Positions 54,151 through 64,000 of a stretch of 64,000 bases of DNA are shown here, in pieces. The notes below the pieces were generated by a model. That model saw nothing but the letters and a program-made list of their open reading frames with translations. It searched no databases and had not been told where the DNA came from. How positions within the stretch are numbered: the stretch's first letter is position 1; the number at the start of each line of letters is the position of its first letter. A program made the translations under genes and the position numbers. This DNA comes from Sciurus carolinensis. Its lineage: Eukaryota; Chordata; Mammalia; Rodentia; Sciuridae. The stretch spans positions 13,103,084 to 13,167,083 of the forward strand of contig NC_062216.1 in the NCBI RefSeq assembly GCF_902686445.1. The letters are read 5' to 3'.

Positions 54151-56579
54151 TTTCCAAGGAGTCAAATATGTCAACCCATCACACTTCCTTCCCTCCTCCA
54201 GCCTGTCTATTACCTTTTGTGTTAAACTTCACCTGTTCCACTGTGCTCAAATCAGAGTCCTGTCCCATCCTCCTGAGTGACCCTCAGCTGCCTCCGAGTT
54301 TGTGTCCTTTCTCCTGTCACCGGCTTCTTGAATGCCTCTTTAGCGCTGAAAACTGCTACAGACCCCAAACTTGGCTTTCCTCCCTCTGCCCTGTGATTAT
54401 TCTACTGCATAAACACTTTAATTATTGTGGATTCTTCGTACATTCCAAATTGGCCACTCTTCATAGGTACCCAGTACCCTGATTATACCCTTGACTTGAT
54501 TCAAGTTGAAATTTTAAACTCAAGCATTCAACTTAAACACTTAGCAAATGTGTACTAAATATTTCTTCTGTGATGCTTACAGCCCTCATTCCGGAACCCT
54601 CTATTCTCTTCCTAAGTGCCTTCTCATACTTCAGTCAACTTAGAACTCACAGTTTATCACTTGAAATACCAACTCATTTTTCTCATTCTTCTCATCTATG
54701 CATCTGATAAAGTACAAACCAAGAATTACTCTGTGGGTCCACATACTGGGATTGTTCAGCTCTGAACCATGTGGGTTGATAACGTGAGGAAATCATGGTC
54801 TATGACTTCAGCAATTGCCTGTGCCTCCTCAGGCTGCCTTCAATTCTGTTCTTCTCAGAAGTTATTTCAAGCAATCTATTCTCAAGTCTCTCACTAGTTC
54901 TTATATGCACCCTCACTTCATTTTTAGAATAAAGTATTCAGTCACTGATGGGAACGTTCTTGACCTCGCAGCGTCCGTCTCCGCACTCCTCCACTGCCTT
55001 GTTCCATCTGTGAGGCCTGTACCTGAACTCCAGCCTATTCAGGGATGTCAGTACCATCTCTGCTTTCTGCCGTGTGTGTTTCCAACATCTACTCTGATTC
55101 TGGATCCTCTGTCTGTTCAAGTTTTTCTGTTTTTTAAAGAAAAGAAAAAAAGGGATTAAGCCAATCTTCCTTAATCCCATTTTAAACATTGTTTTCTTCT
55201 TTTCTTTTATTACCAAGCATCTTTTCAAAACTGTGCTTGGTATCTTAAGTTGAGTTAAGTAAATACCTCTCTTGGGAAATGTGCTTCTCAGATTTGCTAG
55301 CATGGAGCGATTTGGGTTTGTTAATTTCTGGATTTCCAACAGTGTGTCCACTTCTTTGGCAACTTTGATGATAATCATTGTCAGACAGACAATAGAGCTC
55401 ACAGTGGCTTTTGATTACTTGGACCCTCCTTGGCCAGGCCAGGCCCCTACAGGTTGTCTTGTGGTCCAGGACAGGACTTGATTCCATGATGCCCTTGGCC
55501 CACCCTCCTTCCTCAAATACAAATCATCACAGCGAAGAGCCAAACCTAGAATGAACACCAGTTCTATTTACAAAATATTTTTCCTCACATTTTATTATAC
55601 TTGAAAAAGCTTTAGCTGTAACATGTCACTGATAATCATTTGCCGCTAAAAAAAAAATAAAGTTTTAAAAATAAGGGATAGAAAATTGGTATCTAAATAA
55701 GAGAAGAATATGATACATAAAGAATCTGTTCAATTTTAAAGGTGGACTTTCCTAGAATTTATGAACTTGCAGGTTCCTAAACTGCCATGGTAGTGAAAAT
55801 GAGGTGAAGAGACTAGTTAGTGGGTTTGTGTGTGTGTGTGTGTGTTATTTCTGTTTGTTATGCCTACTCCATCAGATTCTCAGCCCCCAATTTTTGTAAT
55901 AACTAGGAAACTGCTTCTCAAAAAGAAGAAGAAAAACACATAAAACTAAAAACAATAGGTAAGTTTACCAGAGTGAGAGGAAGGAAGCAGGTCTGTTATC
56001 CAAAGGGATGCTCTGAACCAGTTTTATTAGAAATGCTTCTGTAGGGTTCTTCTAACGTTGCATGGGTTAGTTGCTCCCGGATGTGGAATTGCCTTTGCGT
56101 TTCATCTCTGCACAGGAATTCTTCCTCCCGGGTTACACCCACCTTCATTATGTGCTATTCTGTACTTTCCTTAGTGCTGCATTGGGCATGTCGGGAGCTA
56201 TTGCTGCTTGAAATTATTTGGAAAACACGGTCTCTTCTAGCAGTTGTGCTACATCTCATTAATGATCGCAGTTCAGGGACCATCCCTGATCATCTTTTAA
56301 TCTGCAAGCTCTAGCACAGAGCACATAACTAGCTGAGCAATCTTCACGAATCCATTGGATGCAACTGAATTTCCGAGTGTCTAATTCCCACTCATTTGGG
56401 AGTCTTTATGCCCTACTGTTTTCCAGTTCTTTTCACACCACATACTTCGATCTGCTACTGCCCGGAAAAGGTTTGTCAGGAACATTCTTTTATAAAACTT
56501 TAAATTGATTAAAAAATCAAGAATGTTTAGAGCATACTTTGAAATGTCTTGAATAGAGTGACCAACATATCCCTGTTTT
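54151..56579. other. Mostly unassigned, about 2.4 kb; weak L2 text near 54815-55115
   Basis: Pyrimidine-rich text at 54180-54480 and 54815-55115 is compatible with degraded L2 but not diagnostic. (GT)n occurs at about 55829-55846. The 154-codon minus frame 54938-55402 and the frames opposite it overlap antisense and have no family features. Confidence 0.4.
55829..55846. repeat. (GT)n dinucleotide repeat
   Basis: About nine GT units following TTT. Confidence 0.85.
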
Positions 56580-56593
56580 AAAACTATAAATCC

Positions 56594-56688
56594 AGGCTGG
56601 GGAGATAGCTCAGTCGGTAGAGTGCTTGCCTTGCAAGCACAAAGCCCTGGGTTCAATCCCCAGCACCGCAAAAACAAACAAACAAACA
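56594..56688 (+). mobile_element. Young ID SINE with perfect 14-bp target duplication
   Basis: The head 'GGCTGGGGAGATAGCTCAG' contains an A box TAGCTCAGTCGG that fits the pol III consensus. B box GGTTCAATCC, then 'CCCAGCACCGC' and a tail of AAAAC/AAAC units. Flanked by AAAACTATAAATCC at 56580-56593 and 56689-56702, identical on both sides. The copy is close to the rodent ID/BC1 consensus, so among the youngest insertions here. Confidence 0.95.
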
Positions 56689-56767
56689 AAAACTATAAAT
56701 CCCACATCCCAGCAACCCACCCAGTCCTGGGCAAATCAGCAGAGCTATTTACCCTCACCTTGGAACC

Positions 56768-57164
56768 CTCTTATGGTTCAAGCATGTGGTATCAAGTATG
56801 TGGTATCCCCCAAAAGCTCATGGGGGGGGCAATGCCAGAAAGTTCAGAGGTAAAATGATCCACTTGAATGGATTAGCTGGGTGCTAACTATAGGCTGGTA
56901 GGTGTGGCTGGAGGGAGTAGGTCACTGTGGATGTACCTTGGGGTTTATATTTTGTTGCCGTAGGGTTCTCTCTCTTCCTGACTGTCATGAACTGAGAAGC
57001 CTCATTCTGTACACCCTGCGCTATGACGTTCTGCCTCTCCTGGAGCCCAGGAGTTAGCAAACCATGAACTGAACCTCTGAAACCATGAATCAAAATAAAC
57101 TTTCCCTCCTCTACATTGTTTTTGTTGGGTCTTTGGTCACGGCAATGCAAAACTGACTAAAACA
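56768..57164 (+). mobile_element. Rodent MaLR (MT-like) solo LTR, plus strand
   Basis: 'TTATGGTTCAAGCATGTGG', 'CCCCCAAAAGCTCATGG', 'GAACCTCTGAAACCATGAATC', 'AAAATAAACTTTCCCTCC' (AATAAA signal), end 'AACTGACTAAAACA'. A short internal GTGGTATCAAGTAT duplication near the 5' end is visible. Same family as 25909 and 62294, opposite strand. Confidence 0.85.
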
Positions 57165-57739
57165 AACAACCAATATTTTTAAATGGAGTTGGAGATCAAT
57201 CTGTTTTTAATATTTACTTCACAAGTACCTGAGAACAATGACTTGATTGTGTTATCCACTTTAGCAACTACTGGCATTTATCATAAGCCCATTCAGTGAC
57301 GTCTGATAAAGCTTTACATAGTCCTGAAAACTGGCTCCCTACTGATGGTGCTTTGGTTTCCCCTAATCAGAATATTTTCTATGGTCTTAACCTTGGCTAA
57401 TTATGCCTCATGTGTGATTGAAGGGACTTTCATGTGACTGTCTTTGAAGTGATGAAAAACAGCTTGCTTTTGTGAGTCAGAAAGATACAGGGCATGACCA
57501 CAGGGATGGCACTAACTCACATCTGGCTCCAGGTCCCTGCTAACCTTCATCTTACTCTAAGTGGGGTCATGTCGTGTTAGTGCCTTTGTGCTGAATGACA
57601 CTCCTACAAATCACATTTCTTGTACGTTTACTTAACAGATGGGTCCACACCTTAAACTGGGCACCCATCCAACTCTTATCAATCCACTTTTCAGTACTTT
57701 TCACTAGATAGATGGTGAGCAGGGGCTTTCTGAACGACA
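57165..57739. other. Unassigned sequence
   Basis: Nothing recognised with confidence. Confidence 0.45.
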
Positions 57740-58192
57740 TGTGTGGAGGCCAATACAAGGGCACTAGTTTCTGCAACAAAGACTTTACTGTGAAGTTAAC
57801 GGGCCAGGAGACCAGGAACTGGAAAACAAAGCTCCAACCTGCAGATGTGCAGGGGGGATTTATAGGAAGGAAGAGGAGAGGCTGCTTGTTGGGGTGTCAA
57901 AAAGGGGGTGTTTGGGGGCTCCTTTGAGAAGGTACAGATGTCACCATGCCTCTTCACAGGTTGTGAGTGTCTTTGGGGGGAAATTATCATGTTCTGGGCA
58001 TGGGATTTTGAGCTTGGGACATCAAAAACTCTGAGTGAACAAATTGGCTTCTTTTCCATTCTTGGAAAGCTGGTTTCAAACTGTGTTGAGTGTATTCTGA
58101 AGGCATTTCCTCAAACACAAATTAAGTGCATTTTTATTTAAGGAATTTATCTGGTTGTGGTCAGGTCTTAGAGGATTTCAAAATGGTACACA
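57740..58192 (-). mobile_element. ERV1-like solo LTR, minus strand
   Basis: On the minus strand a TATAAA box (plus TTTATA at 57859-57864) is followed about 75 nt later by AGTAAAG (plus TTTACT at 57784-57789), a one-base variant of AATAAA. This is the usual U3-R-U5 order of gammaretrovirus-like LTRs. Ends are inferred from TGTGT..ACACA termini and may be off by tens of bases. No internal region. Confidence 0.6.
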
Positions 58193-58312
58193 AGATAATG
58201 CATCCCAAAGTAATCATGCTCGGATCACCCTCCACCTCTTGTTAGCACAGGTACCTGCATTTAAAAAAACTCCAGGTGACTCTAACTCCCAGCAACATTC
58301 AAGAACGACCAG
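58193..58312 (+). mobile_element. MER20-type hAT-Charlie DNA transposon remnant
   Basis: 'TCGGATCACCCTCCACCTCT', 'TTGTTAGCACAG' and 'ACTCCAGGTGACTCTAACTCC' parallel the MER20 consensus in order, ending near 'CAAGAACGACC' (consensus GAGAACCACTG). Confidence 0.55.
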
Positions 58313-58339
58313 CACTGGGGGTGCATTGGTGTCTGTACA

Positions 58340-58500
58340 GAAAGGACTCAGTTCTGAAACCCAGCTTCCTTGTGTCCTAGAACTGGGATTTTGAGAGAAA
58401 TCACCTAAGTTTTCTGAATTTTAATTTCCTCTTCTTCTAAATGGAAAAATATAATAGCTATGCTAAGGTTAATGGAAGCCGGTGAAACCCAAAATGTTTC
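58340..58500 (+). repeat. MIR fragment
   Basis: 'TCAGTTCTGAAACCCAGC', 'TTCTGAATTTTAATTTCCTC' and 'CTTCTAAATGGAAAAATATAA' fit the MIR centre, diverged. Confidence 0.55.
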
Positions 58501-59629
58501 ATAAACAGAAAAATTCAAGAACAGTTATTAGCTGCTCCCTTATTCATGTTCCTTCTCTTCCAATTCCTTAAAATGTTGAAGAAAATTATCCCACAGTATT
58601 TATATACTGGTTATTTAACTGCCTTCTTATGGTTACATAGCTTTAAAAGTAAAACTAACCCACTAATTCAAATAAGATTTGATTACCAAGTTTGGTTAAA
58701 GTGTTTAAACTGATAGTGTGTAGAATTATAGGCAGCTTTGATGAAAAAGTGTTGTTGCATACAAACACATTGCTTAATAAACTGAAATGTGAGACTTCTC
58801 CAACTCTGTGAGGCTGATTAAGACCATGTAATAAGTAATGGGACAGTCCCTCTGCTCTAACTGATGCTTATAGCTAATTGGAGACAGTGCTTGCAATTGG
58901 TTCTGAGTCGATGTCCTATTTGCTGATTTACTGTATTTTTAATAAATAACACTTTGCCCTAAGACCTTGAGAGAACTACTACCATTAGTAGCAATGGTGA
59001 GAACTTTCATTTTGAGAAATTTTTCTTAATTAATCCAATTTTTCTGATAATTCTTTTATTACTTCTTCAGTTCTAGAGTTTTTAGTCATTTTCTTTGCAT
59101 AAGTTTAATAATAAACTTTATGATCTTCTCCATGTGTTACTTTTTCTCTTTTTCATTACTCTAAATGATTGGTGATATCTAGCTGAAATTACAACAGAAA
59201 ATATTGAATACATGATAGATGCAAGCCAAGGTTGAGTTACAAACAACTGATACCTTCCTTGTCACCTAGGAGCTTATAGTCTACTGGAAGAGATAAAATA
59301 TCTACCTTAATCAATATGTAGCAAAGCAGTATCAATGTGGTGAGTCCAAGAGTTCAGGAAATCATGTTTCTCCTGAGTCTATCATTAATCTCCCTTGTAA
59401 CATCATGGAATCTTTGGTTGGTCTGCAGTTGTGGAAACAGGCAGATGTGGAAGATGGTCATACTAGAGAATCTGGTATATAAAGTTAGAGTTCTGAGGAT
59501 AAAGAGATCAATGTGCACGGGTTATTCCAAAAAGATTACAATAAAAAAGATTTTTATTTGGATCCTGAAGTAGAAGGAAGGAAAAAGACAGGGAGAAAGT
59601 GACATCTATTAAGGTTGGTATTAGTTGAC
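58501..59629. other. Unassigned AT-rich sequence
   Basis: No confident element. 59220-59290 ('ACCTAGGAGCTTATAGTC') recalls an L2/L3-class repeat. Confidence 0.4.
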
Positions 59630-59860
59630 ATCTTTGCATAGTTGATCCTATTTAATGCTTCCAATATTTCTCTGAGTTGACCAAACCATATAAGTATATG
59701 GTTTTTAAGGTTACTAAGAGTCAAATGGACAGCTATCTATCTTATCTCACCCAATGTTATCAACTTTTTTAAATAGATAAATTTAGTCTCAGAAGAGATC
59801 AACAGTTGCTCAGGGGCAGTTACGTTTGACTCCAAAGTTCTTACTGAATCACTTCTTTCC
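59630..59860 (-). repeat. MIR, reverse orientation
   Basis: 'GATCCTATTTAATGCTTCC', 'TTTAGTCTCAGAAGAGATC' and 'TTTGACTCCAAAGTTCTTAC' follow the reversed MIR order with a gap in the middle. Confidence 0.5.
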
Positions 59861-59869
59861 ATTTTCCCT

Positions 59870-60205
59870 CTGTTTACCCAACCAACAAGCCAGGTCCTAT
59901 TAAGATCCGGAATCCACTGACTTCTCTCCTCCACTGCTATCACCTTAGTCCAAACCATAATAACCTTTCCCCAACACTGCGATGGCTCTCCTACTTCTAT
60001 CTTGCTTCCTGGGAATCCATTCTCCACACAATCTCCACAGTGGGACTTAAAGACTCAAAGCAGAAGCACATCATGTCATTTTTGCTTAAAAAGCACAGAT
60101 GAACAAAATTTGAAAACAAAGCAAACACCTCTGATGGCTTCCCACCACACTTGGAAACAAAATTCAATGATTTTTACAAAGGCTTCTGCCTCCAACTTAA
60201 ATAAT
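59870..60205 (+). repeat. L2 LINE internal-3' fragment
   Basis: 'CACCTTAGTCCAAACCATAAT', 'GAATCCATTCTCCACACAATC', 'GCACATCATGTCATTTTTGC' and 'CTGATGGCTTCCCACCACAC' match L2 in order. The overlapping frames are shadows. Confidence 0.65.
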
Positions 60206-60227
60206 CTGTGGGATATGGGAGGTGTTC

Positions 60228-60231
<4 letters not shown>

Positions 60232-60266
<35 letters not shown>

Positions 60267-60852
60267 GAGCAGCTATGAACATTGATGAGGCTGTATCTCT
60301 GTAGTATGCTGATTTTAAGTCCTTTGGGTATAGGCCAAGGAGTGGGATAGCTGGGTCAAATGGTGGGTCCATTCCAAGTTTTCTAAGGAATCTCCACACT
60401 GCTTTCCAGAGTGGCTGCACTAATTTGCATCCCCACCAGCAATGTATGAGTGTGCCTTTTTCCCCACATCCTCTCCAACACCTATTGTTGCTTGTATTCT
60501 TGATAATCGCCATTCTAATTGCGGTGAGATGGAATCTTAGTATAGTTTTGATTTGCACTTCTCTTATTACTAAAGATGGTGAACATTTTTTCATATGTTT
60601 GTTGGTTGATTGTAGATCTTCTTCTGTGAAGTGTCTGTACATATCCTTAGCCCATTTGTTGATTGGGTTATTTGTATTCTTGGTTTAGAGTTTTTTAAGT
60701 TCTTTATATATTCTGGAAATTAGTGCTCTATCTGGAGTATGAGTGGCAAAGATATTCTCCCACTTTGTAGGTTCTCTCTTCGCATTGCTGATAGTTTCCT
60801 TTGCTGAGAGAAAGCTTTTTAGTTTGAATCTATCCCAGTTATTGATTCTTGC
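60232..60852 (-). mobile_element. L1 ORF2 C-terminal fragment with long A-tail, minus strand
   Basis: The minus strand encodes a recognisable L1 ORF2 protein stretch (open 60226-60642) with the C-terminal cysteine-rich signature [18 protein letters not shown] and [17 protein letters not shown]. After '..MFIAAQL' it runs straight into A31 (plus T31, 60232-60262), although the ORF normally continues about 60 more codons. Upstream it ends near 60852. A relatively young, doubly truncated copy. Confidence 0.9.
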
Positions 60853-61250
60853 TTTTTTTAAATTTTAATTTATTTTTATTGTAAACAAATGGGATACATG
60901 TTGTTTCTGTTTGTACATGGAGTAACAGCATACCATTTGAGGAATCATACATTTACATAGGGTAATGGTGTTTGAGTCATTCTGTTATTTTTTTCCTCCC
61001 CCCCACCCCTCCCCACCCCTCTTTTCCCTCTATACAGTCCCTCCTTCCTCCATTCTTGCCCCCCTCCCACCCCCCAATAAGTGTCATCATCTGCTTATCA
61101 GCGAGATCATTTGTCCTTTGGTTTTCTTGAGATTGGCTTATCTCACTTAGCATGATATTCTCCAATTTCATCCATTTGCCTGCAAATACCATAATTTTAT
61201 TATTCTTTATAGCTGAGCAATATTCCATTGTATTTATATATACCACAACC
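60853..61250 (-). mobile_element. L1 3' end (ORF2 terminus and 3'UTR), minus strand
   Basis: On the minus strand: ORF2 C-terminus (INTMEYCSAIK..GKWMKLENIMLSEISQ, part of the frame 60977-61252), stop, then a 3'UTR with G-tracts, 'TGTACAAACAGAAACAACATG', and a short A7 tail (plus T7, 60853-60859). It directly abuts the ORF2 piece to its left, which on this strand should lie upstream but is found downstream. Confidence 0.9.
60998..61075 (-). other. L1 3'UTR G-tract (quadruplex-prone) region
   Basis: C-runs on plus at 60998-61004, 61006-61009, 61011-61014, 61016-61019, then 61059-61064, 61066-61068 and 61070-61075. They correspond to G-tracts on the L1 sense strand. G-rich polypurine stretches are a known conserved feature of mammalian L1 3'UTRs. 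Confidence 0.75.
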
Positions 61251-62159
61251 ATAGTGGCTTTTGAGCAGAAATCACTTGAACTTCATCCTCCTGGTCACTG
61301 GGATCCCATCATGAGTCTACAACCAGGGAGGTACAGAGAAAAGGAGTTATAAAAGAATTAGTTTAGGGGCAGAGCATAATAAATAGGAGAGAAAATGATG
61401 AGAAGGGGTGAGACATTCAGTACAAAATCCTCTCAGTAAACTCCCCAAGTAGAGGATAGCTCGAGCAGAAAGTGAGTGTGCTGGCCAAGGACAAGGAGAA
61501 TATGGATTTGAGTTTCTAGGCAACTGATCCAAGGGAAAGGTCAGAGGACACTGTGTATGCAGGATAATGACTGTGATTTTTTTCCCCCTCTGAGCAACCA
61601 GATAATGCTTACATTAGCAATAAGTCAAGACAGTAAAGAAAAGTCTTTATTATTCTCTTTCTCTAAAAACAGAAAATAAAAATAAACTAGTTTTAGATGC
61701 TTTGCGTGTGGAGTAAAATAATAAAAATGGGAAAGATACACTGGAAATATGGGGCCAAGAATTTGGTCTCTTAAGAAAGTCTTGGGTGCACCCTCTCCTC
61801 CTCTCCCTCCACACTGCTGGCACCTGGATAACAGCTGCATGATTCTGAAGCTTCTCGTGTCCTCTCTTTGTGAGTCCAAATCCCGTCTTCCCATCTTCCA
61901 AAGCATCATTCCCAAAATGCTCAGCATGTCATCCAGGGCACCTGCCTGACTGCCCCCAGCTTAATTCCCAGCCTTTAGTCTTGCTGCTCAGTGCTCCTGT
62001 CCCCATGCCACAGGGGGCCCACCCTGCCTGACACTTCACTCCTGACTCTTTAAGGAGCAGAAGATGGGATCATGCCCCAAGAAGGCAAAACCACCCATGG
62101 CCACAAAGAGTGGCCATATGAAGTCACATGGAAGAAGATTCAGAAACTTTAAATCCTCC

Positions 62160-62161
<2 letters not shown>
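61251..62161. other. Unassigned non-coding sequence
   Basis: No repeat assigned. The minus frames at 61625-61927 overlap one another out of phase and lack domains. Confidence 0.45.
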
Positions 62162-62212
<51 letters not shown>

Positions 62213-62252
62213 ACATATATATAAATAAATATAAATATAAATAATATATTCC
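62162..62252. repeat. Compound (AT)n-(GT)n-AT microsatellite
   Basis: (AT)n at about 62164-62198, then (GT)n to about 62212, then AT-rich ATAAATAAAT text. The minus frame across it reads Tyr-Ile repeats and is spurious. Confidence 0.95.
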
Positions 62253-62293
62253 AACAGAAGCTTCCAGAAAGACACAAATCCAAAGATCAACAG

Positions 62294-62730
62294 TGTTTTA
62301 GCAGTTTTTTCATTGCTGTGACTAAAGGACCTGACCAGCACAATCGTAGAGGAGGAAAAGTTTATTTGAGGGCTCATGGTTTCAAAGGTCTTTCATCCAT
62401 AGAAGGTTGACTCCATTCCTTGGGGCTCGAGGTAGGCAGGACATCATGGCAGAAAAGTATGGCAGAGGGAAGCAGCCCACATCATGATCAGGAAGAAAAG
62501 AGAGAGAGATCTCTACTTGCTAGATACAATTATACCCCAAAACCATGCCCCCCATTCCCACCTCCTCCAGTCACAAGCCTACCAATTCAGTCATCACTCA
62601 GTTAACCCCACCAGGGATAAATTCACTGATTGGGTTAAGACTCTCACAACACAATCATTTATCCTGTGAACCTTCTTGTATTGTCTCACACGTGAGCTTT
62701 TGGGGGACACCTCACATCCAATCGTAAAAA
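62294..62730 (-). mobile_element. Rodent MaLR (MT-like) solo LTR, minus strand
   Basis: 'TGTTTTAGCAG' start, 'GTGACTAAAGGACCTGACC', 'GGAAAAGTTTATTTGAGGGC' (reversed AATAAA), 'CACTCAGTTAACCCCACC', 'TTGGGTTAAGACTCTC', 'GGGGGACACCTCACATCC' end. Third member of this LTR family in the window. Several overlapping plus frames are shadows. Confidence 0.85.
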
Positions 62731-64000
62731 TAGGTCTTAGAAGACAGAAAGCGTTTGATAAATATTGGCGACTAATGTTCCCACCCTTTATTCTCATTTG
62801 AGGAAAAGATATCATGGAAGTTAGACTATCTCATAACACAGATGCTTCATTCCATCCCATGATCATTTCTTTCCAGAAAGTGTGCAATGTCAGAACTCTT
62901 CTTGTCCCCAGTGTAGGGTAGGAGTGAGAATCAGGAAGACTTGAGATGCCCTGGGACAGTGGTGTTCATTTTATTTTAAACCTTGATTTGGAATAAATAA
63001 TAAGTTTATAGCATGACCCAATAGTTTCATATACACAGAAATGACATCTATGTTTTACATGTAGCTATCTGTGCATGTAGAAATACGTGCTGTATATGTA
63101 CATACACTACATAGGAAAACAGTTTCACAGAATGATGCTTCTTATTGTGTGTGATGTACTATCTTTTCTACTTATTTCTACTTATATTCTTCTCTATATT
63201 GTTCCCTTCTGTTTAAAACATTCCTATTGAGACTCATAATTTAGGAATGGGTTGAGCCCTGCAGAGTGAAGACCATTACCTAAAGGTAGGTTCCCTGACA
63301 TATGGCATGATTATTTGCACCCTTTGGGCACTGAGACAAGTGAAATCATGGTTGGCTTTATTTTCAGCATCAACTTTATAAACACGTTTTCTTTTAGAGT
63401 GTGAAATGAAGAGTCAATCCAGAGAAATTGACTTGCCAATTTTAGAAGACTTGTACCCTATTCACATGGTGGAACAATGTTTTATTTATAAAGTACCATA
63501 GAGCTTTGGCAACACAGAGGTTTAGCTTGCTTTTTAAAAACACAGCATGGCAGACCATTTAACTTACAAGCTTCCATCACCCTTGTTCTTGTCTTTGCTT
63601 TAGAAGACATCTTACTCTCCCATCACTGTATAAAACCAGTAGGGCACTTAGAGTTTGTTTCATTCAAGCTATTATGTTATAGATGTGGGAACACAAGCAT
63701 TAAAGATGAAGCATTTTTTTTCCCCCAAAATAGAGATTGTTGGCATCAGGGACAGGTCTGGAATCAGGGCTCCGGGTTCTTGGTCCTTTGTGTTTTCACT
63801 GTGTGATAGCACTTTTCCTTGGGTCCTTAATATGGCACTGACTGAGTAGCCAACGTGTGGGAAGAGAGAGAACAATGAAAAACAGTTCCATCCTCATATA
63901 TCATGTATCCTAGCCTAAGGAACCCAATGTACCAAGTGACTGGCAGGTTTTATTGAAAACATTCATTATTTTTATAAGTAAGGAAAACTGAAGGAGGTTG
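62731..64000. other. Unassigned non-coding sequence to window end
   Basis: No confident element. Short MIR-like text near 63655-63710 is too weak. No exon evidence. Confidence 0.45.

Noticed and set aside
54938..55402. 154-codon minus-strand open frame
   Set aside because: Lys-rich segment from an A-rich tract, no domain, and competing frames on the opposite strand.
56594..56670. Possible tRNA-Ala gene
   Set aside because: A and B boxes are present, but the A-rich tail, target duplications and ID head show it is a SINE, not a tRNA gene.
46122..58192. Full endogenous provirus between the ERV-type LTRs
   Set aside because: The three LTRs differ from each other, and no gag, pol or env-like reading frames lie between them.
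62036..62377. 113-codon minus frame with Tyr-Ile repeats
   Set aside because: Produced by the (AT)n microsatellite.
1..64000. CRISPR arrays, operons, bacterial promoters, ribosome-binding sites, integrases
   Set aside because: No regularly spaced direct repeats or prokaryotic gene organisation. The repeat content is unambiguously mammalian.
1..64000. microRNA, snRNA, 7SK, 5S or Y RNA genes and their pseudogenes
   Set aside because: No characteristic conserved motifs recognised by eye. A covariance-model search (Rfam) would be decisive.

Overview
This window is vertebrate nuclear DNA with no protein-coding gene that I can support. It is AT-rich and CpG-poor and is filled with mammalian interspersed repeats. 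The lineage looks like a squirrel-family rodent (Sciuridae). It carries rodent ID (tRNA-Ala-derived) SINEs, two composite B1+ID SINEs of the type known as B1-dID, young L1 3' ends of a kind I associate with sciurids, and rodent-type MaLR solo LTRs. These sit on the shared mammalian background of MIR, L2, L1M, MLT1, Tigger and MER20. Family names come from recognising consensus features by eye, so repeat boundaries are usually good to 10-50 bp only.

Layout. 1-3.6 kb: mostly unassigned sequence with a (CA)n tract, a possible conserved block (1010-1370), a dense G-tract cluster (1996-2034) and a Tigger DNA transposon (2575-2889). 3.6-7.6 kb: one MIR split by a roughly 3.7-kb minus-strand L1M, which itself carries two ID elements and a 130-160 bp insert that recurs at 10.4 kb. 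7.7-8.8 kb: L2 followed by MIR. 8.8-16.6 kb: sparse repeats (an L1ME 3' end, MIRs, one ID, an old LINE-like T-rich stretch) and possible conserved blocks. 16.7-21.9 kb: L2 fragments cut by two MLT1-type LTRs, with three MIRs. 22-29.5 kb: mostly unassigned, with a B1-dID SINE whose tail has become a (CTTT)n/(CCTT)n array and a MaLR LTR inside L2. 29.5-33.4 kb: three L1 fragments. 34.2-35 kb and 42.6-44.6 kb: the best candidates for regulatory elements, with retained CpGs and palindromes. 38.8-39.5 kb: a MIR split by an ID and an LTR. 41-42.4 kb: a local two-copy duplication. 44.6-54.2 kb: MLT1 LTRs, a twin-primed L1, and ERV-type solo LTRs at 46.1 and 53.6 kb. 56.5-58.5 kb: a young ID with perfect target-site duplication, a MaLR LTR, an ERV1-like LTR, MER20 and MIR. 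59.6-62.7 kb: MIR, L2, two abutting minus-strand L1 pieces, an (AT)n/(GT)n tract and a last MaLR LTR.

Nothing forms an operon or a gene set. The most economical reading is an intergenic or deep-intronic gene-desert stretch, possibly part of the regulatory landscape of a distant gene. Every open reading frame either falls in a repeat or has no recognisable protein family. The observations most worth checking are the dispersed duplicate (4.58 and 10.44 kb), the CpG-retaining palindrome-bearing blocks at 34.5 and 44.4 kb, a near-consensus CTCF site at 42.88 kb, and a TATA-like box plus ideal splice donor at 52.75-52.90 kb.
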